Assembly (NCBI RefSeq): GCF_030929615.1
Contig: NZ_JAVFVU010000005.1
Coordinates: 1-64,000, forward strand
Direction: 5' to 3'
Source: Dyadobacter sp. LHD-138
GTDB lineage: Bacteria; Bacteroidota; Bacteroidia; Cytophagales; Spirosomataceae
Length of the DNA: 64,000 nucleotides
Of this stretch, positions 1 to 8,160 are shown piece after piece. Numbering within the stretch: position 1 is the first letter of the stretch; every line of letters starts with the position of its first letter. The notes beneath the pieces were generated by a model, which saw nothing but the letters and a program-made list of their open reading frames with translations, had not been told where the DNA came from and did no database searches. Both the position numbers and the translations under genes were made by a program.

Positions 1-120
1 AAAAGCGTTCCGTTCCACCTCACGGGGTGTCAGGGATATTTCATTCTTCCTTTTCAGACTATCCAAACTCTACGCATGAAGTCCCGATTCAATTCCCCCC
101 AAGAATTTGGCTTGTTCCAT
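1..120 (-). other. Interrupted or misread reading frame at the left edge (partial)
   Basis: Read leftwards from an ATG at 120, which has a purine-rich stretch (aaaggatc) upstream, the frame encodes 16 residues and meets TAG at 70-72. The same frame is then open to the window edge (SLDSLKRKNEISLTPREVE...), and a TTG at 64-66 could also start it. This could be a gene beginning at the TTG, or a gene broken by an in-frame stop. The family is not recognised, and the downstream part lies outside the window. Confidence 0.25.
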
Positions 121-191
121 TGTTTACTGATCCTTTATTAATTAACTTATCAAATAATAAGATAACAGATGTTTGTGAAATTGTTTGCAAA

Positions 192-229
192 TAAAAAAAG
201 CACTTACAAGTTTTATCTCGTAAGTGCTT
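192..229 (-). terminator. Rho-independent terminator of tRNA-Asn
   Basis: On the minus strand a stem of about 9 bp (AAGCACTTAC / GTAAGTGCTT) with an AT-rich loop is followed directly by a T run. It starts about 12 bases after the 3' end of the tRNA and would end its transcript. Confidence 0.8.
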
Positions 230-240
230 CTAATTCAGGG

Positions 241-314
241 CTCCCGAAGTTGGGCTCGAACCAACGACCCTCTGATTAACAGTCAGATGCTCTAACCGGC
301 TGAGCTATTCAGGA
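241..314 (-). tRNA. tRNA-Asn (anticodon GTT)
   Basis: Read on the minus strand, this 74-base stretch folds as a cloverleaf. The acceptor stem TCCTGAA pairs with TTCGGGA (one G-T pair), followed by discriminator G. The D-arm is AGCTCAGCCGGTTAGAGC. The anticodon arm CTGACTGTTAATCAG carries anticodon GTT, and the T-arm contains GGTTCGAGCCC. CCA is not encoded (the next bases are CCC), so it would be added by the nucleotidyltransferase. Confidence 0.95.
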
Positions 315-399
315 ATTTCAAATCCGATTGTGTATCTGAATTATGGTGCAAATATAGGGATTCGATAAATATGACGCAAGTCTCAGGCAAAAATATTTT

Positions 400-681
400 T
401 TAACTTTGAACCTGCTGAAGGATTAACTCCTTGACTCTCTTGGCATCTCCTTTCGAAAAATTATTGATAATTATTTCAGGACGCATGCGGGGAATCACAC
501 GAATGGTGGAAAAAAAGATACTATTTTCAATTTCCACACCTGAAATATCTGAATAGAAAACAAAGTTGTCCGTACTTCTGAAAAGTTTCTTCACTTTAAA
601 AGTAACGCCTTTTTCTCCAAATGTTACTTCGTCCGGAAAAAGGGGATTCATTAGCCCGCTGGCCTTAAAACGCTCATTCAT
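400..681 (-). CDS. Small conserved hypothetical protein, possibly PH-like
   Basis: This encodes 93 residues from the ATG at 681. A GTG at 723 would give 107 residues and overlap the rsmG stop codon as GTGA. I prefer the ATG because the extra residues look poorly protein-like, but the coupled GTG start is possible. The product has no signal peptide and no membrane segment. It is rich in short hydrophobic/charged alternations and ends in an amphipathic stretch (AKRVKELILQQVQ), a pattern compatible with a bacterial PH-like fold. It is the last gene of the glycosyltransferase-rsmG operon. The function is unknown. Confidence 0.6.
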   Translation of the reverse strand: MNERFKASGLMNPLFPDEVTFGEKGVTFKVKKLFRSTDNFVFYSDISGVEIENSIFFSTIRVIPRMRPEIIINNFSKGDAKRVKELILQQVQS

Positions 682-719
682 GTTATTATCTTTAAAAAAG
701 TTTACGCTCGTAAAAATGG

Positions 720-1340
720 TCACAAAGGTACGTATACTACCTTTTTTGTTTCAAAAAATTCTTCCTCAAAATAATCCGACAGATCATAGCTCCGTGTTTT
801 CATTTTAAGCTCGGCAAGTTCTTCGGTAAGATCACCGCCTTTTAGATATAAAATACCGTTCCTAAGCGTATGAAATGAATTGCGGCTGATATTCTTGCGC
901 ACCCAGCCCACAAAAGGTGTGATACGTGTAACAGCCCGGCTTACGACAAACTCATAGGTATCATCCAGCTTTTCGGCCCTGATCTGCTCGGCTTTCACAT
1001 TTTTCAGATCCAGCGCCGCCGCTATTTCCTGCACGACCCTGATTTTCTTCCCAATGCTGTCCACCAGATGGAACTGCGTATCGGGAAACATAATGGCAAG
1101 GGGAATACCGGGAAATCCGCCGCCAGTTCCCACATCCAGCACCGAAGTACCCGATTTAAACTGCATCACTTTGGCAATACCCAAAGAATGTAAGACGTGT
1201 CTTTCATATAAAGTATCGATATCCTGGCGGGAAATTACGTTCACTTTTGAATTCCAGTCCTGATACAATTCTTCCAGACGTGCAAATTTCTCACGCTGCG
1301 TATCCGTAAGATCCGGAAAGTATTTTAATATTAATTCCAT
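720..1340 (-). CDS. rsmG: 16S rRNA (guanine527-N7)-methyltransferase RsmG
   Basis: This 206-residue protein is of the usual GidB/RsmG length. The SAM-binding glycine-rich motif VLDVGTGGGFPGIP sits at residues 67-80. The N-terminal helices include the typical NVISRQD...ERHVLHSL segment. The family uses SAM to methylate N7 of G527 in the 530 loop of 16S rRNA in the cytoplasm. It overlaps the upstream glycosyltransferase by 10 bases and the downstream small gene starts at or just after its stop, so the three are probably co-transcribed. Confidence 0.95.
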   Translation of the reverse strand: MELILKYFPDLTDTQREKFARLEELYQDWNSKVNVISRQDIDTLYERHVLHSLGIAKVMQFKSGTSVLDVGTGGGFPGIPLAIMFPDTQFHLVDSIGKKIRVVQEIAAALDLKNVKAEQIRAEKLDDTYEFVVSRAVTRITPFVGWVRKNISRNSFHTLRNGILYLKGGDLTEELAELKMKTRSYDLSDYFEEEFFETKKVVYVPL

Positions 1341-2461
1341 GAAGTTCGTGGTTTTCTTCTTGTCATCACAAAAAAGCCGAAGAAGACATAATAAATAAAA
1401 AATGCAAAATCCATGAACAGAAAACTAAACCACTCAACGGTATTATCCAGCTTCCTGTTGATGATAAAAAAGAGTACCCACTGAATGAACCAGCGTACCC
1501 CAACGACGATCCCGAGCTCCTGAAGCAAAAGAATATCTTTACTAACCAGGGCATAAGCCAACGTAAGCAAACCCAAAAGCCAGACCGCTACGTGCGACGC
1601 GGAAAGGATTCCCAGCATGACCTTATTCCGCTTCCGGTAAAACTGGCTCACTGCTAAATGCCTTCTTTTTTGCCGCAACCAGCCTGACCAGGTCGTTTTC
1701 GGTTTGGAATAAACAAAAGATTCAGGTTCGATGGCTATGGCCGTATTGGAGCTGGTCGACACTTCATTTAAAAAGATATCATCATCTCCGCCCATGATGT
1801 GGCGATGCCTGTAAAAACCTTTATTGGCAAAAAACACCTGTGTTTTATACATGATATTCCTTCCCACCCCCATGTAAGTCAACCCCCACAACGAAAAGGA
1901 CAGATATTGAACAGCGGCATAAAACGTCTCACAGCGAATAAACCAGTTGAGAAGCCCCGACTCTTTTTCGTACGGCGAAAATCCGATCACAATGTTTTTA
2001 TCTTCATTAATCTGAGAGGTCATCGCGGTGATCCAGTGGAGTGAATTCGGACGGCAATCGGCGTCGGTCATCAGTGCCACCGGAAACTTTGCCTGCTTCA
2101 TCCCCACGGTTAAAGCATATTTTTTGGGCGTTACGTGCGCAAACTCATCATTGATTCGGATGTAACGGATATTTTTCCAACTGTGAATATTTTCACGCAT
2201 AAAATCCTCACTGCCATCATCGGAGCGGTCATCCAGTAGAATTACTTCAAATTCCGGATACTCCTGCGCATCCAGAAGCGGCAATAATTCTGTAAGGTTT
2301 TCCTTTTCATTCCAGGCACAAACCAATACAGTCACACCAGGGGCTTCATTTCCGTAATTTGTACTCTTCCCGTAAAATGCCAGGCGTGTAAAAATAAAAA
2401 GGTAATAAAACAGCTGAATCAGAACAAATGCGCCAAGCACATAAAGTAGAGAATCCGTCAC
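1331..2461 (-). CDS. Membrane-anchored family 2 glycosyltransferase
   Basis: This 376-residue protein has an N-terminal membrane segment (residues about 7-27), a cytosolic GT-A domain and two or three C-terminal membrane segments. The GT-A domain carries the nucleotide-binding motif DDRSDDGS (77-84), the metal-binding TDAD (132-135) and a QKRRH motif resembling the QxxRW signature of processive GT2 enzymes. The start is GTG at 2461. It is the first gene of a minus-strand operon with rsmG. Substrate and acceptor cannot be told from the sequence; cell-envelope glycan or glycolipid synthesis is likely. Confidence 0.85.
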   Translation of the reverse strand: MTDSLLYVLGAFVLIQLFYYLFIFTRLAFYGKSTNYGNEAPGVTVLVCAWNEKENLTELLPLLDAQEYPEFEVILLDDRSDDGSEDFMRENIHSWKNIRYIRINDEFAHVTPKKYALTVGMKQAKFPVALMTDADCRPNSLHWITAMTSQINEDKNIVIGFSPYEKESGLLNWFIRCETFYAAVQYLSFSLWGLTYMGVGRNIMYKTQVFFANKGFYRHRHIMGGDDDIFLNEVSTSSNTAIAIEPESFVYSKPKTTWSGWLRQKRRHLAVSQFYRKRNKVMLGILSASHVAVWLLGLLTLAYALVSKDILLLQELGIVVGVRWFIQWVLFFIINRKLDNTVEWFSFLFMDFAFFIYYVFFGFFVMTRRKPRTSWN

Positions 2462-2501
2462 GATATTGGGGGGTTGTAATTTATTTCTATATCTAATCCC
2501 A

Positions 2502-2509
2502 CAAATATA
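2502..2509 (-). promoter_or_regulatory. Putative Bacteroidota -7 box for the glycosyltransferase-rsmG operon
   Basis: The minus strand reads TATATTTG, matching TAnnTTTG, about 40 bases before the GTG start. It is divergent from the tgt promoter. No clear -33 TTG lies at the ideal distance. Confidence 0.4.
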
Positions 2510-2543
2510 CAGTCATTGTCAGGAATGTTAGTTGCCTTCCACC

Positions 2544-2551
2544 TATTTTTG
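2544..2551 (+). promoter_or_regulatory. Putative Bacteroidota -7 box for tgt
   Basis: TATTTTTG matches TAnnTTTG and lies 26 bases before the tgt ATG. The -33 element is not clear. Confidence 0.45.
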
Positions 2552-2577
2552 CAGACTCAAATTTATTAATACCATTA

Positions 2578-3711
2578 ATGAAGTTTACGTTACAAACTCA
2601 GGATCCGCAATCAAAAGCACGCGCTGGCGTTGTGGAAACCGACCATGGAACAATTCAAACGCCGATTTTTATGCCGGTAGGTACGGCCGGAACAGTCAAG
2701 GCGGTTCACCAGCGGGAGCTGAAAGAAGATATTAAGGCACAAATTATATTAGGTAATACATATCACCTGTATCTGCGCCCGGGACTGGATATCCTCCAGA
2801 AAGCAGGCGGGCTTCATAAGTTTAATGGCTGGGACAAACCAATCCTTACCGACAGCGGCGGATATCAGGTTTATTCGCTTGCAGGCACGGGGCGGAAAAT
2901 TAACGAACAAGGTGTGGTATTTAAGTCACACATTGATGGAGGGATACACACATTCACACCGGAGGGCGTTATGGACATCCAACGCACCATAGGCGCCGAT
3001 ATCATCATGGCATTTGATGAGTGTACTCCCTACCCTTGCGACTTTACCTATGCAAGAAATTCCATGGAAATGACACATCGCTGGCTGGGACGCTGCTGCA
3101 CGCGGTTTGACGAGACGCAGCCCCTATACGGACACAGCCAGACACTCTTCCCGATCGTACAAGGAAGTGTGTATAAAGACCTTAGAAAACAATCGGCCGA
3201 GGTGATTGCATCTTATGAACGGGAAGGAAATGCCATTGGCGGATTATCCGTAGGCGAGCCAGCCGAAATAATGTACGAACTCACAGAAGTCGTTTGCGAC
3301 ATTTTGCCAAAAGATAAACCGCGTTATCTGATGGGCGTCGGGACACCTGCCAATATACTGGAATGTATTGCTTTGGGTGTGGACATGTTCGATTGCGTGA
3401 TGCCTACCCGCAATGCACGCAATGGCATGATTTTTACTACCGAAGGCATAATAAACATAAAAAATGAAAGGTGGAAAGATGATTTATCTCCAATAGACAA
3501 AAATCTCGGAGGTTATGTTAGTACATTCTATTCTAAAGCGTACCTTCGTCATCTGGTCAAATCAGAGGAAATGTTGGGCGCGCAAATTGCAAGTGTGCAC
3601 AATCTGACTTTCTATTTGTGGCTTGTAAATACGGCAAGAGAGAAAATAATCGAAGGCACTTTTACATCCTGGAAAAAAGAAATCGAAAAAAAATTGATGC
3701 AACGTCTTTGA
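2578..3711 (+). CDS. tgt: Queuine/preQ1 tRNA-ribosyltransferase
   Basis: This 377-residue protein has the TGT signature motifs: DSGGYQVYSL near residue 93 (catalytic/base-binding Asp), IVQGS, GGLSVGE, and the nucleophile region GVDMFDCVMPTR near 267-275. The family exchanges guanine 34 for preQ1 in Asp, Asn, His and Tyr tRNAs; a target, tRNA-Asn(GTT), lies about 2.3 kb away. Oddly, the segment that normally carries the zinc-binding C-x-C-x2-C before YSRAYLRHL reads NLGGYVSTFYSKAYLRHL, so all three cysteines are gone. The usual His (SVHNLTFY) remains. The ATG start gives a normal N-terminus. Confidence 0.95.
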   Translation: MKFTLQTQDPQSKARAGVVETDHGTIQTPIFMPVGTAGTVKAVHQRELKEDIKAQIILGNTYHLYLRPGLDILQKAGGLHKFNGWDKPILTDSGGYQVYSLAGTGRKINEQGVVFKSHIDGGIHTFTPEGVMDIQRTIGADIIMAFDECTPYPCDFTYARNSMEMTHRWLGRCCTRFDETQPLYGHSQTLFPIVQGSVYKDLRKQSAEVIASYEREGNAIGGLSVGEPAEIMYELTEVVCDILPKDKPRYLMGVGTPANILECIALGVDMFDCVMPTRNARNGMIFTTEGIINIKNERWKDDLSPIDKNLGGYVSTFYSKAYLRHLVKSEEMLGAQIASVHNLTFYLWLVNTAREKIIEGTFTSWKKEIEKKLMQRL

Positions 3712-3788
3712 AAGTTAGAAAAAGAACATTTCTTTCGGGAAGAATTTGTTGTATTTGCAGTTTTTATAGGGTATTTCAAAAATAGAAG

Positions 3789-3819
3789 TTGATAAAATGA
3801 CATTGTTAATCTAATTTTG
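3789..3819 (+). promoter_or_regulatory. Putative promoter of the OmpA-family gene
   Basis: TTG at 3789-3791 and TAATTTTG at 3812-3819 are 20 bases apart, fitting the Bacteroidota -33/-7 layout. This implies a leader of roughly 110 bases. Confidence 0.5.
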
Positions 3820-3935
3820 TGCCCACTAGGCATTTGATAATAGAATATCTGGCCACGAAAAATATATTGTTTTTATTATAAATTGATTATTAACGATCAA
3901 TCCTAGTTAATCTTAATAACGCTAACTTGAATAGT

Positions 3936-5390
3936 ATGAAAAAAGTATCCCAGTTGATTTGTTCGCTTGCCTTGGGGTCATTGATGGCTTTGCCTTCAAT
4001 AGCACAACCCTTAGAGCAACCGAATTCTCCGGATTACAATCCAAAAGCTACCTACGACGGACCTTACAAACTGAATACGTGGTCAATTGCGATCCACGGA
4101 GGACCATCAATGTTTTTCGGTGATTTGAGAGAATACGATTTCTGGCCTGTTAACAAAAATAGCGACGACAGCCGCAAAGAATCAGGAACTTTTCAAGGAG
4201 GCATTACAATAAACAAACAACTTTCTTATTTGTTTGGTGCTCGTTTGGACGGATCCATCGGTACATTAAAAGGGATGAAACGTCGTAGTTACAGCCGTTT
4301 CTTCAAGGCGAACTATCAGGACGTTTCTTTGTCCGGAACGGTTAACCTTAAAGGTCTTTTGATGGGCCCAAATAAAATGAAGCGCTGGAAAGTTGACGCT
4401 TACGCTGGGTTTGGTCAAATTTTCTATGACTCAAAAGCTTATGACTTGTCTCCAACTGAAGCAAAAGTTCGTGAAACTGGCAAGAAAAATGACTGGATCA
4501 TTCCAACAGGTCTTAATGTGAGTTATGAATTAACTTCACGCCTTGACCTGGGACTTGACTTCCGTATGAACTATACAAATTCTGATTATCTTGATGCTAC
4601 CTGGGGTGGTGACTATGACAGAAATGCAAACCTTACGGCTATCAAAGATGCAAAAACTTCCCGCAAAGGAAATTCTGAATTGGATAGCTACGGATACGGT
4701 TCTGTTGTTTTGACTTACAAACTTGGTAAGAAACCACTTAAAGTTAAGAAAGAAGACGGGAAATGGGCTTACAAACCAGAAGATGGATTCTACCACCTTC
4801 GTTACACAGACCCAAAAGTATTGCTGAAGCCTGTTAAGATCCTTACACTTGAAGAAATGGACTCTGTTGCAAAAGCAAACCGTCCAAAAGATATCGATCC
4901 AAGATTGCTTCTTGATACTGACGGTGACGGTGTTTCTGACTTCTTCGATAAAGAACCAAATTCTCCAGCTGGAAGCATTGTTGACGGTAGCGGTCGTGTA
5001 CTTGACTTTGATACTTACGTTAAAAATGCACTTGCAACAGGCGCAGCTTGCAGCGAAATCTTTGCAAACGTCCAGTTCGATACAGACAAAAATACGCTTA
5101 AACCTGAATTCCAGGATATGTTGAAAAACGTAGCACTGTTGATGAACAAAAACGGATGCCGTCTGCAATTGGCTGGCCACACGGATCGTCGTTCAACGGA
5201 TCGTTACAACATGGCACTTTCTCGCCGTCGTGTGGATGCAGTTAAAAACTTCCTGATCAACGAAGCTGGCTTGAAAGATCCTAGCAAAGTAATCGTAGAC
5301 TACTTCGGTTCATTCAAACCAATCGCTGACAGCGCAACACGTGATGGTCTGTTGAAAAACCGTCGTGTAGAATTGAAACTTCTTCCATAA
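3936..5390 (+). CDS. OmpA-family outer-membrane protein with calcium-binding-type linker
   Basis: From the ATG at 3936 this encodes 484 residues; an in-frame TTG at 3927 is less likely. A signal peptide ends near ALPSIAQP. Next comes a beta-rich N-terminal barrel-like domain of about 300 residues, then an aspartate-rich DTDGDGVSDFFDKEP linker of the thrombospondin type-3 kind. The C-terminal OmpA peptidoglycan-binding domain includes VQFDTDKNTLKPEF, LAGHTDRRSTDRYN and LLKNRRVELKL. The family tethers the outer membrane to peptidoglycan. Codon use is strongly biased and a strong terminator follows, suggesting high expression. It is transcribed alone. Confidence 0.9.
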   Translation: MKKVSQLICSLALGSLMALPSIAQPLEQPNSPDYNPKATYDGPYKLNTWSIAIHGGPSMFFGDLREYDFWPVNKNSDDSRKESGTFQGGITINKQLSYLFGARLDGSIGTLKGMKRRSYSRFFKANYQDVSLSGTVNLKGLLMGPNKMKRWKVDAYAGFGQIFYDSKAYDLSPTEAKVRETGKKNDWIIPTGLNVSYELTSRLDLGLDFRMNYTNSDYLDATWGGDYDRNANLTAIKDAKTSRKGNSELDSYGYGSVVLTYKLGKKPLKVKKEDGKWAYKPEDGFYHLRYTDPKVLLKPVKILTLEEMDSVAKANRPKDIDPRLLLDTDGDGVSDFFDKEPNSPAGSIVDGSGRVLDFDTYVKNALATGAACSEIFANVQFDTDKNTLKPEFQDMLKNVALLMNKNGCRLQLAGHTDRRSTDRYNMALSRRRVDAVKNFLINEAGLKDPSKVIVDYFGSFKPIADSATRDGLLKNRRVELKLLP

Positions 5391-5410
5391 GTAAGAATAT
5401 AAATTCGATT

Positions 5411-5449
5411 GAAATGAGAAAGGCTCCCGATGGGAGCCTTTCTCATTTC
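5411..5449 (+). terminator. Strong hairpin terminator after the OmpA-family gene
   Basis: A perfect 18-bp inverted repeat (GAAATGAGAAAGGCTCCC and its complement) surrounds a 3-base loop, 21 bases after the stop codon. The downstream T tract is poor, but the stem is very strong. Confidence 0.75.
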
Positions 5450-5456
5450 AATTCAT

Positions 5457-5464
5457 TAGCTTTG
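5457..5464 (+). promoter_or_regulatory. Putative -7 box for glf and the polysaccharide locus
   Basis: TAGCTTTG matches TAnnTTTG and lies 43 bases before the glf ATG, just after the preceding terminator. A -33 element is not obvious. Confidence 0.4.
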
Positions 5465-5507
5465 CCCTTGAAATCACACCATTAAATATATTCACACAAA
5501 ATTAAAC

Positions 5508-6614
5508 ATGGCTCAATACGATTATTTAATAGTAGGTGCAGGACTGTGGGGTTCTGTTTTTGCACATGAAGCTACAAAAAGAGGTAAAAAATGTCTGGTG
5601 ATAGACCGGCGCACACATACAGGAGGCAATACATACTGTGAAAATGTAGAAGGTATTAATGTCCATAAATACGGCGCGCACATTTTCCATACAAACGATA
5701 GAGATATCTGGGATTACGTAAATTCCTTTGTGGAGTTCAACCGCTACACCAATTCACCGGTTGCAAACTACAACGGCGAGCTTTATAACCTCCCTTTTAA
5801 CATGAATACCTTTTACCAGCTTTGGAAGGTACGCACACCGGCAGAAGCGAAAGCAAAAATCCAGGAGCAGGTAAAAGAAGCAGGCATTACAAACCCGAAA
5901 AACCTGGAAGAGCAGGCCATTTCTTTGGTTGGCGTTGATATTTATGAAAAACTGATCAAGGGTTATACTGAAAAACAGTGGGGCAGAAAAGCGACCGAAC
6001 TGCCTGATTTCATTATCAAAAGACTTCCGGTACGGTTTACATACGACAACAATTATTTCAACGACAAGTATCAGGGCATTCCGATTGGCGGCTATAACAA
6101 GTTAACCGAAGGTCTGCTGGAAGGCATAGAAGTAAGACTGGATACTGACTTTTTCCAAAACCGTGAAGAATTAAGTGCACTGGCAGAAACCATTGTTTAC
6201 ACAGGTCAGATTGACGAATACTTTAATTTCAGCCACGGTTCGCTCGAATACCGCAGTCTGAGATTTGACAACCAGCTGCTGGATCAGGAAAACTACCAGG
6301 GTAATGCCGTAATCAATTACACGGACGCCGAAACGCCTTTTACCCGTATTATTGAGCACAAGCATTTTGAATTCGGCACACAGCCTAAAACGGTTATCAC
6401 GCATGAATATCCGTCAGAATGGACAACTGGGGCAGAACCCTATTATCCCGTGAATGACGATAAGAATACGGCCGTATTCAGCCAGTACAAGGATTTGGCC
6501 GCGAATGAAACAAACGTCATATTTGGCGGTCGCCTGGCCGAATATCGTTACTACGATATGCACCAGGTTATCGGTTCGGCATTGAAAAAAGTACGTGTTC
6601 ATTTCGGTGAATAA
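5508..6614 (+). CDS. glf: UDP-galactopyranose mutase
   Basis: This 368-residue flavoenzyme has the N-terminal FAD motif VGAGLWGS (residues 9-16) followed by VIDRRTHTGGN. It also has the family segments YGAHIFHTND, EKQWGRKATELP and a C-terminal FGGRLAEYRYYDMHQ. It converts UDP-Galp to UDP-Galf in the cytoplasm, the donor for galactofuranose in surface glycans. It starts the polysaccharide locus; the next gene is 44 bases away. Its presence suggests, but does not prove, that the encoded polymer contains galactofuranose. Confidence 0.96.
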   Translation: MAQYDYLIVGAGLWGSVFAHEATKRGKKCLVIDRRTHTGGNTYCENVEGINVHKYGAHIFHTNDRDIWDYVNSFVEFNRYTNSPVANYNGELYNLPFNMNTFYQLWKVRTPAEAKAKIQEQVKEAGITNPKNLEEQAISLVGVDIYEKLIKGYTEKQWGRKATELPDFIIKRLPVRFTYDNNYFNDKYQGIPIGGYNKLTEGLLEGIEVRLDTDFFQNREELSALAETIVYTGQIDEYFNFSHGSLEYRSLRFDNQLLDQENYQGNAVINYTDAETPFTRIIEHKHFEFGTQPKTVITHEYPSEWTTGAEPYYPVNDDKNTAVFSQYKDLAANETNVIFGGRLAEYRYYDMHQVIGSALKKVRVHFGE

Positions 6615-6658
6615 AGTATAAATAACACACACTATAACGCCTTCGGGTGCTTTTAACT

Positions 6659-7417
6659 ATGAAATTTCAGACCGCTACCAGCGCAGCTTTGCTGTGGCTG
6701 GTATTCCTATCTGGTTGTAAATCTCAAAGAAATTTACCAGAAATCAGATCAGAAAATTTCACCGACAATCCGGTACAGCAAACCAAAAGTGCTTATCTGA
6801 TCAAGTCAGGGGATAAATTACTGGTTAATAACCTGAACTGGTTTTCAGCTTTATTTCCCGATCCAGCCAAAACATCCGGGGCTTCGGATACTGATACAGG
6901 CGGTTATCAAACAAACGTACATGAAGACGGTACGATTAATATGCCCGAAATCGGCAAGATTCATGCAGCGGGGTTAACCCGGGCGGGACTTGCCGATTCA
7001 CTGGCGCTTCGTTACAAGGATATTGTACATGATCCCATTTTTGAAATAACAATCACCAATTTACGGGTGAAAGTCCTCGGCGCCTGTAACATCCAGGGGG
7101 TTATTGCGTTGGATAAAGAGACGCAATCGCTTGGTGAAGTACTGGCCAAAGCCGGTGGAATAAAATTCAATGAGGCAGGAGACAAGATTCAGATTATCCG
7201 CGGAGACGGCCAGGAACAGAAAATTATTGCATACGATTTCCAGCAATTGGGCGACCCCAGGATTATGAATCTTGCTGTTTATGATAACGACATTATTTAC
7301 ATCCCACCTTCAAAAGAAGGCATGCGTTCTGTGAAATTAGCCCGTAAACTGATACTTCTTCAACCCGTACTGATTGCACTCAACCTTGCTTTACTCGTGA
7401 TTAATATTACCAGATAA
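6659..7417 (+). CDS. Polysaccharide export outer-membrane lipoprotein (Wza/OPX type)
   Basis: From the ATG at 6659 the protein has 252 residues; an in-frame GTG at 6647 would add four residues before it. A lipoprotein signal peptide ends in the lipobox LSGC. The Poly_export domain follows (YLIKSGDKLLV ... DGTINMPEIGKIHAAGLTRAGLADSL), then an SLBB-like domain (VLGACNIQGVIALDKETQSLGEVLAKAGG). The C-terminal hydrophobic helix is the feature that in Wza-like proteins crosses the outer membrane. It probably forms the outer-membrane exit channel and overlaps the next gene by one base (TAATG). Confidence 0.9.
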   Translation: MKFQTATSAALLWLVFLSGCKSQRNLPEIRSENFTDNPVQQTKSAYLIKSGDKLLVNNLNWFSALFPDPAKTSGASDTDTGGYQTNVHEDGTINMPEIGKIHAAGLTRAGLADSLALRYKDIVHDPIFEITITNLRVKVLGACNIQGVIALDKETQSLGEVLAKAGGIKFNEAGDKIQIIRGDGQEQKIIAYDFQQLGDPRIMNLAVYDNDIIYIPPSKEGMRSVKLARKLILLQPVLIALNLALLVINITR

Positions 7418-8154
7418 TGATTCCGGCTGTTACAGATCCCGACAATAATGAAATCCTGAAATCGCTTGGCTGCGACCTGCATATACACGTATTGCCAGGT
7501 ATCGACGACGGTGCACAAAATCTGAATGACAGCTTGGCTCTCGTTGACGCACATTACCGTGCAGGAATTAGAAAGATCATCGCAACACCACATATCCGGA
7601 TGGATTTTTTTGTAAATACGCAGGAATCCATCCACAATGCCTGGCTCCGTCTCACCGAAATTACCCGTGAACAATACCCGGACCTGGTCATTGCATACGC
7701 CGCAGAATATTTCGCTGACGACTATTTCCTGACACTGCTGGACAAACGTGAAATTCTCCCGCTGGCCGGTAATTATGTACTGGTTGAAACATCGCTGCGG
7801 CACGATCTGGTTTATTTCGGAGATATTATCAGGGAAATGATTTTGAAAGGTTATCAGCCCGTCATAGCGCATCCGGAACGCTACAAAGCATGGCATAATA
7901 ACCCTGAGCGGTACAACGAAATTTATGAGCTGGGTGTTATTTTTCAAATAAATTTACTCTCCATTGGTGGCGCATATGGGCCAACGGAGCAAATTATGGC
8001 GGAAAGGCTGATTCAGCAAGGCTGGATAGGCGCGTTAGGAAGTGACCTTCACCGGGTTAGTCAGTATAAGTATATAAAACAGGCCGTTGAGAATCCTTAT
8101 TTCAAAAGTCTTAGGGATTTAAAACTACTGAACCATACTTTACTTTCTGACTAA
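7417..8154 (+). CDS. PHP-type tyrosine-protein phosphatase (CpsB/YwqE family)
   Basis: This 245-residue PHP-domain protein has metal-ligand motifs near the N-terminus (CDLHIHVLPGIDDGAQN), a middle IATPHIRMD, later VIAHPERY and a C-terminal GSDLHRV. CpsB-type enzymes are manganese-dependent phosphatases that remove phosphate from the tyrosine cluster of the partner capsule kinase. The gene lies between the Wza-like lipoprotein and the Wzc-like kinase, which fits that role. The start overlaps the previous stop by one base. Confidence 0.9.
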   Translation: MIPAVTDPDNNEILKSLGCDLHIHVLPGIDDGAQNLNDSLALVDAHYRAGIRKIIATPHIRMDFFVNTQESIHNAWLRLTEITREQYPDLVIAYAAEYFADDYFLTLLDKREILPLAGNYVLVETSLRHDLVYFGDIIREMILKGYQPVIAHPERYKAWHNNPERYNEIYELGVIFQINLLSIGGAYGPTEQIMAERLIQQGWIGALGSDLHRVSQYKYIKQAVENPYFKSLRDLKLLNHTLLSD

Positions 8155-8160
8155 CGCAGC

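Noticed and set aside
4536..5180. 214-codon antisense frame inside the OmpA-family gene
   Set aside because: The plus-strand gene has clear OmpA motifs; the antisense frame is a codon-bias shadow.
7360..7947. 195-codon antisense frame over the CpsB-type gene
   Set aside because: The plus-strand PHP protein is unambiguous; the antisense frame is a shadow.
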